64,000 nt of DNA from Caballeronia sp. Lep1P3 (GTDB lineage: Bacteria; Pseudomonadota; Gammaproteobacteria; Burkholderiales; Burkholderiaceae), in the NCBI RefSeq assembly GCF_022879595.1, contig NZ_CP084266.1, positions 1,240,001 through 1,304,000 on the forward strand. Reading direction: 5' to 3'. The first letter of the stretch is position 1; every line of letters begins with the position of its first letter. A program made the position numbers and the translations under genes. Below the pieces are notes generated by a model. That model saw only the letters and a program-made list of their open reading frames with translations. It did no database searches and had not been told where the DNA came from. Below, piece after piece: positions 27,724-36,412 of this stretch.

Positions 27724-27747
27724 GCTCTACGTGGAACTACGTAGAGC
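27724..27747. promoter_or_regulatory. Perfect palindrome in the cstA / two-component intergenic region, candidate operator
   Basis: Two perfect 9-bp arms, GCTCTACGT and ACGTAGAGC, are separated by six bases. The site lies 18 bases before the two-component ATG at 27766 and 120 bases upstream of cstA. The symmetry and TAC/GTA content suit a LuxR/NarL-type response regulator, so the encoded regulator is the likely ligand. This is not proven. Confidence 0.6.
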
Positions 27748-27765
27748 ATCAAGCGTTCCAGCGTA

Positions 27766-29805
27766 ATGAAGCTCAAAGCCAAGATCTTTCTGCTGGCGAT
27801 CGTGCCGTTCGCCGTCGCGATCGGCGGCATCGAATACGGCGTGCGTCAGCAGGCGACCACCCTCGCGCACGCGCAGCACGCGACGCTGCAGGCGGCGTAC
27901 ATGTCGAGCAAGGAAATCGAGCTGCGGCATTACGTCGAACTGGCGCAAAGCGCCGTCGCACCGTATTACGACGCACTGCCGAACGATTCCCGCAGCGAAA
28001 GCGAGCGCCAGCAACTCGCGCTCGACGCGCTACATCGCCTGGATTTCCGCCCCGACGGTTACTTTTTCGTCTACACGATGCGCGGCAAGTCGCTGATGCA
28101 TCCGCGCCAGCCGGATCTCGTCGGCCGCGATCTCTGGACGATGCGCGATCCCGCCGGCGCGCTCACCATCCAGCAGCTCATTCGCGAGGCATCGCGTGGC
28201 GGCGGTTACGTGCGTTACGTGTGGCAGCGGCCGTCCACCGGCCAGCTCGCGCCGAAGCTCGGCTACGTGATGCCGCTCGCACGCTGGGGCTGGATGATCG
28301 GCACCGGCATCTATCTGGAAGACGTGGAGACGGCGCTCGCGCGCATCGACGATCAGGCGGCCGCGAACATCGACCGCACGGTGATGTGGATCGGCGGCAT
28401 CGCGCTCGCGGCGCTCGCGGTCATCGCGGTGTGCGGCGCGGTGCTCAATATCAGCGAGCATCGCAGCGCGGACGCGAAGCTCAAGCGGCTCGCGCGGCAA
28501 GTCGTGGAATCGCAGGAGCACGAGCGTGCGCGGCTCTCGCGCGAATTGCACGACGGCATCAGCCAGATGCTAGTGTCGGTGAAGCTGCTGCTGGAATCGG
28601 CGCTCGCGCGCTTCGAACGTTCGCCCGCGCGCGAACCGGCTGCCGAAGCCGCGTTGTCCACGGGACTCGGACGGCTCGCGGGAACGCTGCGCGAAGTGCG
28701 CCGCATTTCTCACGCGCTGCGCCCCGCGATGCTCGACGACTTGGGCCTCGCCGCCGCGCTCGAGCAACTCGCGCGCGAACTCGACGGCCAGAACGGGATC
28801 GACGTGCGGTTCGAATCGACCGCGAGCGCAAAGGCGGCTGCGCTTCCCGATCCGGTCAACACGGTGCTCTTTCGCATCGCGCAGGAAGCGCTGAACAACA
28901 TCGCGCGCCACGCGAACGCGGCCCGCGCGACGCTCGGCATCGATATCGCGCCGAATGCGGTCAGCCTCGTCGTCAGCGACAACGGCCGCGGCTTCGACGC
29001 GCATGCCGTACTCTCCGACCCCGCGAGCGGCCTCGGCCTGCGCAATATGCGCGAGCGGCTCGACGCGCTCGGCGGCACGCTCGCCATTCACTCGGAACTC
29101 GGGCGCACGGTCATCGCCGCGACCGTGCCGCTGCCGCTCGCGCGCCCAATCTGCAAGGACTGTCCGATGATCTCTGATCCCGCCCGAATCGTTCTCGTCG
29201 ACGATCATCCGCTGGTGCGCGACGGCCTGCGCGCGCGCCTGGAAGCGGTGCCGCATTTACGCGTGACGGGCGAAGCCGGCAACGGCACGGAAGCGCTCGC
29301 GCTCGCCGCCGACGAAGCGAACCGGCCCGATCTCGTGCTGATGGATGTGGGAATGGCGGGCATGAGCGGGATCGAGCTGGCGGCGCACTTTCACGAGCGC
29401 TTTCCGGCGATCCGCGTGCTAATGCTCTCGATGCACGACAACATCGAATACGTGACGCAAGCCGTGCGCGCGGGCGCGAGCGGCTATGTGCTGAAGGATT
29501 CGCCCGCCGCCGAGATAATCCACGCGATCGACGCCGTGCTCGCCGGCAAGACCTTCTTCAGCGCGGGGCTGGCCGCCCGCATGATCCAGGCGCGCGCCAT
29601 GCAAACGCCGGTGGAACGCCTGACGCCGCGCGAACGCGACGTGCTCGATGCGCTCGCGCGGGGCTTGTCGAGCAAGCAGATCGCGCAGCAGCACGGGCTT
29701 TCCGTCCGCACGGTGGAAACGCACCGGCTGAACCTCAAGCGCAAGCTGTCCATCGACGGCCAGGCGGAACTGATCAAGTTCGCCGTGGAAAACCGGCGCG
29801 GTTGA
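27766..29805 (+). CDS. Fused sensor histidine kinase and LuxR-type response regulator
   Basis: A 679-residue continuous reading frame. The kinase part (1-467) has a first membrane helix and a periplasmic Cache domain (about 30-200, YFFVYTMRGKSLMHP and WGWMIGTGIYLEDV). A second helix follows (about 205-228), then HisKA_3 with H262 (LSRELHDGISQMLVSVKL) and HATPase_c (SGLGLRNMRERL). The regulator part starts at an internal methionine (29167), with phospho-acceptor D527 (LVLMDVGMAGMSG) and a C-terminal LuxR helix-turn-helix (LTPRERDVLDALARGLSSKQIA). Relatives have these as two overlapping genes. Here no stop separates them, but an internal ribosome site remains. It diverges from cstA and probably senses pyruvate or another small carboxylate (inference). 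Confidence 0.85.
   Translation: MKLKAKIFLLAIVPFAVAIGGIEYGVRQQATTLAHAQHATLQAAYMSSKEIELRHYVELAQSAVAPYYDALPNDSRSESERQQLALDALHRLDFRPDGYFFVYTMRGKSLMHPRQPDLVGRDLWTMRDPAGALTIQQLIREASRGGGYVRYVWQRPSTGQLAPKLGYVMPLARWGWMIGTGIYLEDVETALARIDDQAAANIDRTVMWIGGIALAALAVIAVCGAVLNISEHRSADAKLKRLARQVVESQEHERARLSRELHDGISQMLVSVKLLLESALARFERSPAREPAAEAALSTGLGRLAGTLREVRRISHALRPAMLDDLGLAAALEQLARELDGQNGIDVRFESTASAKAAALPDPVNTVLFRIAQEALNNIARHANAARATLGIDIAPNAVSLVVSDNGRGFDAHAVLSDPASGLGLRNMRERLDALGGTLAIHSELGRTVIAATVPLPLARPICKDCPMISDPARIVLVDDHPLVRDGLRARLEAVPHLRVTGEAGNGTEALALAADEANRPDLVLMDVGMAGMSGIELAAHFHERFPAIRVLMLSMHDNIEYVTQAVRAGASGYVLKDSPAAEIIHAIDAVLAGKTFFSAGLAARMIQARAMQTPVERLTPRERDVLDALARGLSSKQIAQQHGLSVRTVETHRLNLKRKLSIDGQAELIKFAVENRRG
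29155..29159 (+). promoter_or_regulatory. Internal ribosome binding site before the response-regulator part
   Basis: AAGGA lies seven bases before the in-frame ATG at 29167. Initiation here would give a free 212-residue response regulator (phospho-acceptor D60) besides the 679-residue fusion. It looks like the original start site of a separate regulator gene. Confidence 0.55.
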
Positions 29806-29812
29806 ATCAGGT

Positions 29813-30430
29813 TCAGCCGGCCGAGCGCGCGTTGTGCTCGGACAGATACTTGATGAGTCCGTCCACGCCGCCCTTCTGAAGCTGGCCGGCGAACTGTTGC
29901 TGGTAGACCTGGATGAGCCACGCGCCCATCATGTCGATGTCGTAGATTTTCCAGCCTTGCGCGGTCTTGCCGAGCCGGTAGCGCACGGGATTGTCGCCGC
30001 CCGTCGAGATGACGTGCGATTCGACCACCGCGTCTTTCGCGCTGGCATCGACATTCGGCGCATCGAAGCGAAACTTCACGTCCTGGTCGCGCAATTGCGC
30101 AAGCGAAGCGGCATACGTCCGCACGAGCAGCGTCTGGAACTGGTCGTAAAGCTGCTTCTGCTGCTCGGGCGTGGCGCTGGCCCACGCCTTGCCGAGCGCG
30201 ATGCGCGTCGTGCGCTGGAAGTCGGTGGCCGGCAGAAAGCGCGTTTGCACGAGCTGGGAGATCTTCGCCATGTCGCCGCCGCGCGCTTGCGGGTCGGCCT
30301 TCATTGCGTCGACCGTGCCTTCGACTGCGCTTTTGACCACCGCGTCGGGACTGGTTTGTGCAAGGGCCGCGCCGGAAAACGACAGCGTGGCGAAGAGGAA
30401 AGCGAAGCAGACAGACAGATAGCGTTTCAT
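29813..30430 (-). CDS. hpnM: MlaC/Ttg2D-family periplasmic protein HpnM
   Basis: A 205-residue exported lipid-binding protein of the MlaC/toluene-tolerance Ttg2 family. The signal peptide ends near ALA-Q (residue 25). The family core includes FLPATDFQRTTRIALGKAW, EQQKQLYDQFQTLLVRTYA, PVRYRLGKTAQGWKIYDIDMMG and SWLIQ-like VYQQQF. It diverges from hpnN-mlaA, and in hopanoid loci this homologue is called HpnM. It is expected to shuttle hopanoids or phospholipids across the periplasm between the inner-membrane HpnN and the outer-membrane MlaA. The cargo direction is inferred from context. Confidence 0.87.
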   Translation of the reverse strand: MKRYLSVCFAFLFATLSFSGAALAQTSPDAVVKSAVEGTVDAMKADPQARGGDMAKISQLVQTRFLPATDFQRTTRIALGKAWASATPEQQKQLYDQFQTLLVRTYAASLAQLRDQDVKFRFDAPNVDASAKDAVVESHVISTGGDNPVRYRLGKTAQGWKIYDIDMMGAWLIQVYQQQFAGQLQKGGVDGLIKYLSEHNARSAG

Positions 30431-30679
30431 GGCACCCGTTCTCTAATGTGCAATTGTTGGCGCGGACTCGTCAGGCCATCGAGCCAGTATATCGACACGC
30501 CAGCGGGCTGACAGTTCACGGCGGCCCCGACCGGTATACTTGCGCGGCATTTGCCCTCGTCGTTGGACTCGCGGTTCAGCCAGGCGCAGCGAAAGCTCGC
30601 GCACGGACCCGGCAGCGCGCATCACGCGGCCCGCTTCATGCGGTTCGCGAAAATAACAGGACACACAGGTAGCGTCTTC

Positions 30680-33340
30680 ATGCTGACGTCCAACATTACC
30701 CGCTTCGTCACACTTGCCATCCGCAGGCCGGCGTGGATTATCGCCGTTTCGATTCTGCTCGGCGTCCTCTCCACCATTTATGTCGTTCATCACTTCAAGA
30801 TCAGTACCGATGTCAGCCAGTTGATCGAAACCGAGCCCGAATGGGCCGCGCGCAGCGAGGCGATCGACCGCGCGTTTCCGCAGCGCGGCATGACGCTTCT
30901 GATCGTCGTCGAAGCGGCTGCGCCCGAATTCGCCGATGCCGCCGCGAGCGAACTCGCCGCCGCGCTCGCGAAGGAGCCGGACCGCTTCAAAGCGGTTTCC
31001 CAGCCCGAAGGCGGCGCGTTCTTCGCGCACAACGGCTTGCTCTATCTGCCGACGCAGAAGGTCGATCAGATCACGAAGCAGCTCGTGCAGGCGCGGCCGC
31101 TCATCAACACGCTCGCGCACGACCCGACGTTGACCGGCCTTGCGCAGACGCTCAACACGACGCTCAATGTGCCGTTGATGCTCGGTCAGGTCAATCTCGG
31201 CCAGACGGCTAGTCTGCTCGGCAAAAGCGCGACCGTGCTCGACCGCGTGCTCGCCAATCAGCCGGCGGCGTTCTCGTGGCGCGACGTCGCGGATTCGGGC
31301 AGCGGCAACGGGCCGGGCCGCGCGTTCGTCACCGTGTTGCCGGAACTGAACTTCAACGCGCTGAAGGCGGCGGCGGGCACATCCGACGAGATCCGCGCGG
31401 TGGCCGCGAAGCTCCAGCTCGACAAGAAATACGGCGCGAGTCTGCATCTCACAGGCGCGCAACCGCTCGCCGACGAAGAGTTCGCCTCCGTGCAGGACGG
31501 CGCGGTGCTCAACGGCGTGCTCACGTTTCTCGTCGTGCTGATGATTCTCTGGGTCGCGCTGCGCTCGAAGCGCATGATTCTCGCGGTCTTCATCACGCTC
31601 TTCGTCGGGCTTTCGATCACCGCCGCGCTCGGCCTCATGATGGTTCACGCGCTCAACATGATCTCGGTCGCGTTCATGGTGCTGTTCGTGGGCCTCGGCG
31701 TCGACTTCGGCATTCAGTTCGGCGTGAAGTATCGCGAGGAGCGGCATCGGCACAAGCGGCTCGACGTATCGCTCGCGGAAACCGCGCGGCATGTGGCCGT
31801 GCCGCTCACGCTCGCCGCCACCGCGACGGCCGCGAGCTTCTTCTCGTTCCTGCCTACCGCGTATCGCGGCGTGTCGGAGCTGGGGTTGATCGCGGGCGTC
31901 GGCATGTTCGTCGCCTATGTGACCAACATGACGCTCTTGCCCGCGCTCATCAAAGCGTTCGCGCCGCCCGGCGAGGCGAAGGCGCCCGGCTTCCCGGTGC
32001 TCGCGCCCGTCGATGAATTCCTCGACCGGCATCGCAAGCCGGTGCTGATCGGCACGCTCGTCGTGGTGATCGGCGCGCTGCCGCTGCTCTTTCATCTGCG
32101 CTTCGACTTCAACCCGCTGCATCTGAAGGACCCGCACACGGAGTCGATGGCGACGCTCATCTCGCTCGAGGATTCGCCGGAAGCCGCCGTGAACGATGTC
32201 GCCGTGCTCGCGCCGTCGCTTGCAGATGCCGACCGCATCGCGGCCAAGCTCGACGCGCTGCCGGAAGTGGAGCGCGCGACGACGCTTTCCTCGCTGATCC
32301 CCGCCGATCAGCCGAAGAAGCTCGAACTCATCAAGGCCGCCGCCGATCAACTGTTGCCCGCGCTCGATCAGCCGGTCGCCTCGCCGGTGACGGACGAGGT
32401 CCGCGTCGCGACGTTGAAGCGCGTGTCGAATCAGCTATCGCTTGCCGCCGACGAGCATCCCGGCGCGGGCGCGGAGCAAGCGAAGCATCTGTCGCAGACG
32501 CTCGCGAAGCTCGCCGCCGCCGATGCCGCCGCGCGCGACCGCGCCGAACACGCGATGGCCGAGCCGTTGCGCCTCGCGCTTGCGCAACTGCGCGCGCTTT
32601 TGCAGCCCGCCGAAATCACGCGCGCGACACTGCCGCCCGCGATGGTGCAGCCGTGGCTCGCCGCGAACGGGCAGGCGCTCGTCAACGTGTCGCCGAAAGC
32701 GCCGCCGGGCGTCGATCCGAACGACGACAACCTGCTCGCGCGCTTCGCCGACGCCGTGCAGCACGCCGAGCCGAACGCAATCGGCGGGCCGATTTCGGTG
32801 CGCCACTCCGCCGAGGTCATCATCCAGGCTTTCGAGCACGCCGCGCTGTATTCGCTCATCGCGATCACGGTGCTGCTGTGGCTCGCGCTCCGCCGTTTCG
32901 GCGACGTTTTGCGAACTTTGGTACCGTTGCTCGTTTCGGCCATCGTGACGCTGGAGCTGTGCGTGCTCTTCCGCATGCCGCTCAATTTCGCGAACATCAT
33001 CGCGCTGCCGCTGATGCTGGGCGTCGGCGTCGCGTTCAAGATTTACTTCGTGATGGCGTGGCGCTCGGGACAGACGCGGCTTCTGCAATCGAGCCTCACG
33101 CACGCCGTGATGTTCAGCGCGGCAACGACGGCGACGGCTTTCGGCAGCCTCTGGTTCTCGCATCATCCGGGCACATCCAGCATGGGACGGCTTCTCGCGT
33201 TGTCGCTCTTTTGCACGCTGATCGGCGCCGTGGTGTTCCAGCCGGTGCTGATGGGCAAGCCGCGCAAGGTGCGCGCGGCCGAGCGCGCGAAGCTGCGCGC
33301 GAGCGCGCGGCACGACAATCTAAGAGGAATTGAAGAATGA
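30680..33340 (+). CDS. hpnN: Hopanoid transporter HpnN, RND superfamily
   Basis: An 886-residue inner-membrane RND (MmpL/Patched-like) protein. It has one N-terminal helix, a first periplasmic domain (about 35-270) and a helix bundle with [25 protein letters not shown] (the sterol-sensing-like segment). A second helix (about 455) comes next, then a long periplasmic domain and a final bundle ([23 protein letters not shown]). HpnN moves hopanoids to the outer membrane; a Burkholderia multivorans HpnN structure shows this fold. ATG 30680 puts the first helix at the N-terminus. It overlaps mlaA by four bases (ATGA) and diverges from hpnM. Confidence 0.93.
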   Translation: MLTSNITRFVTLAIRRPAWIIAVSILLGVLSTIYVVHHFKISTDVSQLIETEPEWAARSEAIDRAFPQRGMTLLIVVEAAAPEFADAAASELAAALAKEPDRFKAVSQPEGGAFFAHNGLLYLPTQKVDQITKQLVQARPLINTLAHDPTLTGLAQTLNTTLNVPLMLGQVNLGQTASLLGKSATVLDRVLANQPAAFSWRDVADSGSGNGPGRAFVTVLPELNFNALKAAAGTSDEIRAVAAKLQLDKKYGASLHLTGAQPLADEEFASVQDGAVLNGVLTFLVVLMILWVALRSKRMILAVFITLFVGLSITAALGLMMVHALNMISVAFMVLFVGLGVDFGIQFGVKYREERHRHKRLDVSLAETARHVAVPLTLAATATAASFFSFLPTAYRGVSELGLIAGVGMFVAYVTNMTLLPALIKAFAPPGEAKAPGFPVLAPVDEFLDRHRKPVLIGTLVVVIGALPLLFHLRFDFNPLHLKDPHTESMATLISLEDSPEAAVNDVAVLAPSLADADRIAAKLDALPEVERATTLSSLIPADQPKKLELIKAAADQLLPALDQPVASPVTDEVRVATLKRVSNQLSLAADEHPGAGAEQAKHLSQTLAKLAAADAAARDRAEHAMAEPLRLALAQLRALLQPAEITRATLPPAMVQPWLAANGQALVNVSPKAPPGVDPNDDNLLARFADAVQHAEPNAIGGPISVRHSAEVIIQAFEHAALYSLIAITVLLWLALRRFGDVLRTLVPLLVSAIVTLELCVLFRMPLNFANIIALPLMLGVGVAFKIYFVMAWRSGQTRLLQSSLTHAVMFSAATTATAFGSLWFSHHPGTSSMGRLLALSLFCTLIGAVVFQPVLMGKPRKVRAAERAKLRASARHDNLRGIEE

Positions 33341-34323
33341 CAATGGCTTCAGCGGCGAGCGCCGCTGCCCCGCTGCGCAAGATGGCGACGACGCTCGCCA
33401 TCGCGGGCGCGCTCCTGACAGCCGGTTGCGCGACCGGTCCGGACCGCAATCCGCGCGATCCGCTGGAACCCATGAACCGGACGATCTTCAAGTTCAACGA
33501 CGGGCTGGACACCTACGTCGCGCGGCCCGTCGCGCAGTTCTATGTCGACTGGACGCCGAGCCCGTTCCGCACGGCGGTCAGCAACTTCTTCTCGAATCTG
33601 GGCGATTTCAGCAACTTCGCGAACAACCTGCTGCAACTGAAGATCACCGACGCGACGCAGGACTTGATGCGTATCGCGATGAACTCGGTGTTCGGCATCG
33701 GCGGTCTCATCGACATTGCATCGCCGGCGGGCTTGCCGAAGCATCATCAGGACTTCGGTCTCACGCTCGGGCACTATGGCGTGCCGTCCGGCCCGTATGT
33801 CGTGCTGCCGCTGCTCGGTCCGAGTTCGGTGCGCGACTCGACGACATGGCTCGTCGACTGGCGTGTGAATCCTGTCAGCTATGCGGATTCCGAGATTCGC
33901 TGGCCGCTCTATGGCGTGAATTTCGTGAGCGCGCGCGCGGACCTGCTCGGCGCAACCGACCTGCTCTCTCAAGCCGCGCTCGACAAATACGCGTTCGTGC
34001 GCGACGCCTACACGCAGCGCCGCCAGTATCTGCTGACGGGCGGCGGCAGCTCGGCCACGCTGCCGGATTACGGCGACGAAGGCGCGAGCGCGCCGGAAGG
34101 TGCGAGCGCGCCGCGCGGCGGCAGTGAGGAGCAGGGTTTGCCGAACTACGTCGATCCGGGCGCGGCGGCGTCGCCGGCGGGCGGCATCGGACCGAAATCG
34201 CCGGCTCCGGGCGCGGGCGAGACGCAGAGCGCGCCGTCGCCATCGCCATCGCCATCGCCATCGCCGAGTTCGAGCAAGGCGCAAGGCCTGCCGCAGTACG
34301 ACGATCCCGGCGAGAAGAAGTAA
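33337..34323 (+). CDS. mlaA: MlaA/VacJ-family outer-membrane lipoprotein with extended C-terminus
   Basis: A 328-residue lipoprotein. The lipobox LTAGC places the lipidated cysteine at residue 31. The MlaA core spans about 40-235: [36 protein letters not shown], GYGxP-type [20 protein letters not shown], and the C-terminal [18 protein letters not shown]. MlaA removes misplaced phospholipids from the outer leaflet. The last 85 residues are a Pro/Ser/Gly-rich tail absent from E. coli MlaA. It includes SP repeats encoded by a hexamer repeat and two copies of a QGLPxYxDPG unit. Translational coupling with hpnN suggests a joint role in hopanoid/lipid placement. Confidence 0.92.
   Translation: MTMASAASAAAPLRKMATTLAIAGALLTAGCATGPDRNPRDPLEPMNRTIFKFNDGLDTYVARPVAQFYVDWTPSPFRTAVSNFFSNLGDFSNFANNLLQLKITDATQDLMRIAMNSVFGIGGLIDIASPAGLPKHHQDFGLTLGHYGVPSGPYVVLPLLGPSSVRDSTTWLVDWRVNPVSYADSEIRWPLYGVNFVSARADLLGATDLLSQAALDKYAFVRDAYTQRRQYLLTGGGSSATLPDYGDEGASAPEGASAPRGGSEEQGLPNYVDPGAAASPAGGIGPKSPAPGAGETQSAPSPSPSPSPSPSSSKAQGLPQYDDPGEKK
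34237..34265 (+). repeat. TCGCCA hexanucleotide tandem repeat in the mlaA tail
   Basis: Four perfect TCGCCA units plus TCGCC encode a Ser-Pro run in the disordered tail of MlaA. Six-base units keep the frame if copy number changes. Confidence 0.9.
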
Positions 34324-34344
34324 AGCGGGGATGCGGTGAGAATG

Positions 34345-34370
34345 ACAACGGGCGCCTCGGCGCCCGTTGT
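34345..34370 (+). terminator. Hairpin terminator after mlaA
   Basis: A perfect 11-bp stem (34345-34355 with 34360-34370) with a four-base loop lies 21 bases past the mlaA stop. Only a short A/T stretch (ATTTA) follows, so termination may be partial. Confidence 0.65.
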
Positions 34371-34372
34371 AT

Positions 34373-34953
34373 TTAGTGCGCTGCTTCCGCGGTTTCCTCG
34401 TGCGCGAAGCACCGCGCGCAGGTTTTCGACGATTGCCACCGACCGCCGCTCTTCTGCGCGCGACCTGCTCCGTAATTTCGATATATCGGAGCAATCCGCC
34501 GTAGTCGCCGTCGCCCGGATCGACGAAACGGCTGTCGATGCACGCCAGCGTCACTTTGCGAACCGGATAACCCGCGCCCTCGGTGACTCAGACCTGAATG
34601 GCGCAATCCTGATAGGAGTAGTCCTTGATGGCACTCGCCGCCTTCGCCTCCGTCATGTGCCAGCCGTCGGCGCAGGTCGCAAATCCATCCGCACGCGCCA
34701 CCACATTCCGATAGGAAAAAGCGGCTTCATAAACCATCGACCCTCCCGCCGACGCGCGCTCCAGCGCGATTCGCGTTTCGGCAAGCGCCCTTGTCATGTC
34801 GGGCACGTGCCCGACCGGTTCGCCTTCTCCCATGAGCGGACGGGCGCATTCGCCGAACAGATGCCCATTCTGAAGATATGCTCGCTCGCGGGCGAGACGC
34901 GCATGAGTTCGCGCCATGATTTTCGATTTGGAAAGACGAAAGTCTCTGGACAT
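34373..34953 (-). pseudogene. Decayed DUF2779-type PD-(D/E)XK nuclease gene
   Basis: One minus-strand frame (34953-34588) reads LSKSKIMA, then YLQNGHLFGECARPL, VYEAAFSYRNVVARADGF and DGWHMTEAKAASAIKDYSYQ. It continues after a frame change as VTLACIDSRFVDPGDGDY, LLRYIEIT (34560-34480). In intact DUF2779 proteins these run in one frame (LSKS..., RAD, GWxLxEVKAST-KDYHLDDxAIQ, IDxxFVYPGDGDYxGLL), with the E-x-K of the nuclease motif, here EAK. The first cysteine segment is lost, at least one frameshift is present, and the C-terminal half of the family (some 300 residues) is missing. It is surely non-functional. The family match is from memory. Confidence 0.65.
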
Positions 34954-35243
34954 ATCCGTTTCATGGTGGCGTCGACGCGCATCAACTTATCGGCGGACCG
35001 GGACAAAGCATGTCTCTGCGATGCCGCAGACTCCTCTCGCTGCTGTAATTCATCGACGCCTCGACCGAACACGAGTGCATCCGGTCGAAGCGTTGGCGGC
35101 GCCATCGCGCGAATGTCTGCTGGACTGCGCACGGCTGTCGAATGCGCAACAGCGCACGAACTCGAATATTCGAAACTCATGCGAAACTCGCCGGCATCGC
35201 GCCCCGTGACGTCCCCTTCGACATGTCAAAGAGAGAAACGAGC

Positions 35244-36248
35244 ATGACGTGGTTCAAGCAAGTTTTCGGCTTCAACGAATCGACTTATGAAGAGACGCAA
35301 AAGCGTTTCCGTGTCGAATCGGAGCACTTGGTGACCGATAGCGATCCGCCAAGACGGTTTCATGTCGGATCGCTGAGCGTCCCCAGTCTGGACGAGCTTC
35401 GCGCGCAGGTCGCGGCGCTTTCAAAGCCCGACGGAACGCGGCTTACGCTGCGCACCGTCGTCGCCGATGCCTATGCGCTTCATACATGGCCCGAAGCCCA
35501 CGGCGCATTGATTCAGGTCGCCAGTCAGTTCAATCTGCTCGAGATGGTCGGTCCCGGCGTCGCACCGGAGGACGGCATCACGCGGTATCGGAACGACTTC
35601 ACGCAAGGGCCGGCCTGCGCGATGGCCTGTGCGCCCGCCACGGTCTTCCGCAACTACCTTGCGCCCGTCGATGGCCGGCACGGGCAAACCGGCGACAGGC
35701 AGATCAACGCATTGCACGATCTCGACCGGGCGCTAGGCGTTCCCGGCATCCGGATGCAGAACGGGTACGCGCTGCTGGACCCGCGGACCGTGCAGGCGAT
35801 CGGCCAGCGCATTCGAAGCCTCGACGAACCCGGACGCGATGCACTGCGCAAGCGGCTGCGTATCGGCGTGCATAGCGACACGGAGGTCACCGCGGACGGC
35901 GCGCCGCCCGGCCAACGCGTGACGCAAGCCTTGTGCTCTGCCTTGCCGGTTGCGTACAACCCGCCTAGTCCTGATTGGGCGCCGTTTGCGTCGCTGGTTC
36001 TGGAAGCTAGTTATGAGGCGGCGCTGCTGGCCGCCGTGATCAATCATCGGCGGACGGGCAATTCGAAGGTGTTTCTGACGACGGTCGGCGGAGGTGCGTT
36101 CGGCAACGAGCGCGAATGGATCATTCGGGCCGTGCGGCGCGCATTGCGTTGCGTACAAGATCATCCGCTCGATGTCGCGATGGTTTGCTACGGGAAAGTG
36201 TCGCCGGATGTCGAGGGTTTGGCGGCCGAGATCAACGCAGGCGTCTAG
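35244..36248 (+). CDS. Uncharacterised conserved protein with macrodomain-like C-terminal segment
   Basis: A 334-residue soluble protein of a family I recall from scattered bacteria and eukaryotic microbes but cannot name. The start at 35244 follows GAGAG and gives MTWFKQVFGFNEST. Conserved-looking blocks are FHVGSLSVPSLDELR (about 45), LIQVASQFNLLEMV with GPGVAPEDGITRY (about 93-118), TQGPACAMACAPATVFRNYL (about 120-140), QNGYALLD (about 172), and VTQALCSALPVAY (about 228). Near the end, KVFLTTVGGGAFGNEREWI (about 274-292) resembles the ADP-ribose-binding G-rich loop of macrodomain/PARG-like proteins. Function is unknown; ADP-ribose or nucleotide binding is an inference. It lies in an accessory stretch. 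Confidence 0.7.
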   Translation: MTWFKQVFGFNESTYEETQKRFRVESEHLVTDSDPPRRFHVGSLSVPSLDELRAQVAALSKPDGTRLTLRTVVADAYALHTWPEAHGALIQVASQFNLLEMVGPGVAPEDGITRYRNDFTQGPACAMACAPATVFRNYLAPVDGRHGQTGDRQINALHDLDRALGVPGIRMQNGYALLDPRTVQAIGQRIRSLDEPGRDALRKRLRIGVHSDTEVTADGAPPGQRVTQALCSALPVAYNPPSPDWAPFASLVLEASYEAALLAAVINHRRTGNSKVFLTTVGGGAFGNEREWIIRAVRRALRCVQDHPLDVAMVCYGKVSPDVEGLAAEINAGV

Positions 36249-36412
36249 TGCCAGTCCGCGCTTCGGCGTCGACCTCGCCCGCTTCTTCAGCAAGCGGCGC
36301 GGCGGGGTCTCCGAAACATCGATCGGGCAGATTGATGAGCGCAGCGATTAAAACGTCGGCGCGGGTCGCTCATGTCCGATGGCTTCCGATACATCTACCC
36401 ACCAGCCGAACG

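Noticed and set aside
30443..32350. Minus-strand 635-codon frame over hpnN
   Set aside because: Shadow of hpnN; composition is typical of an antisense frame.
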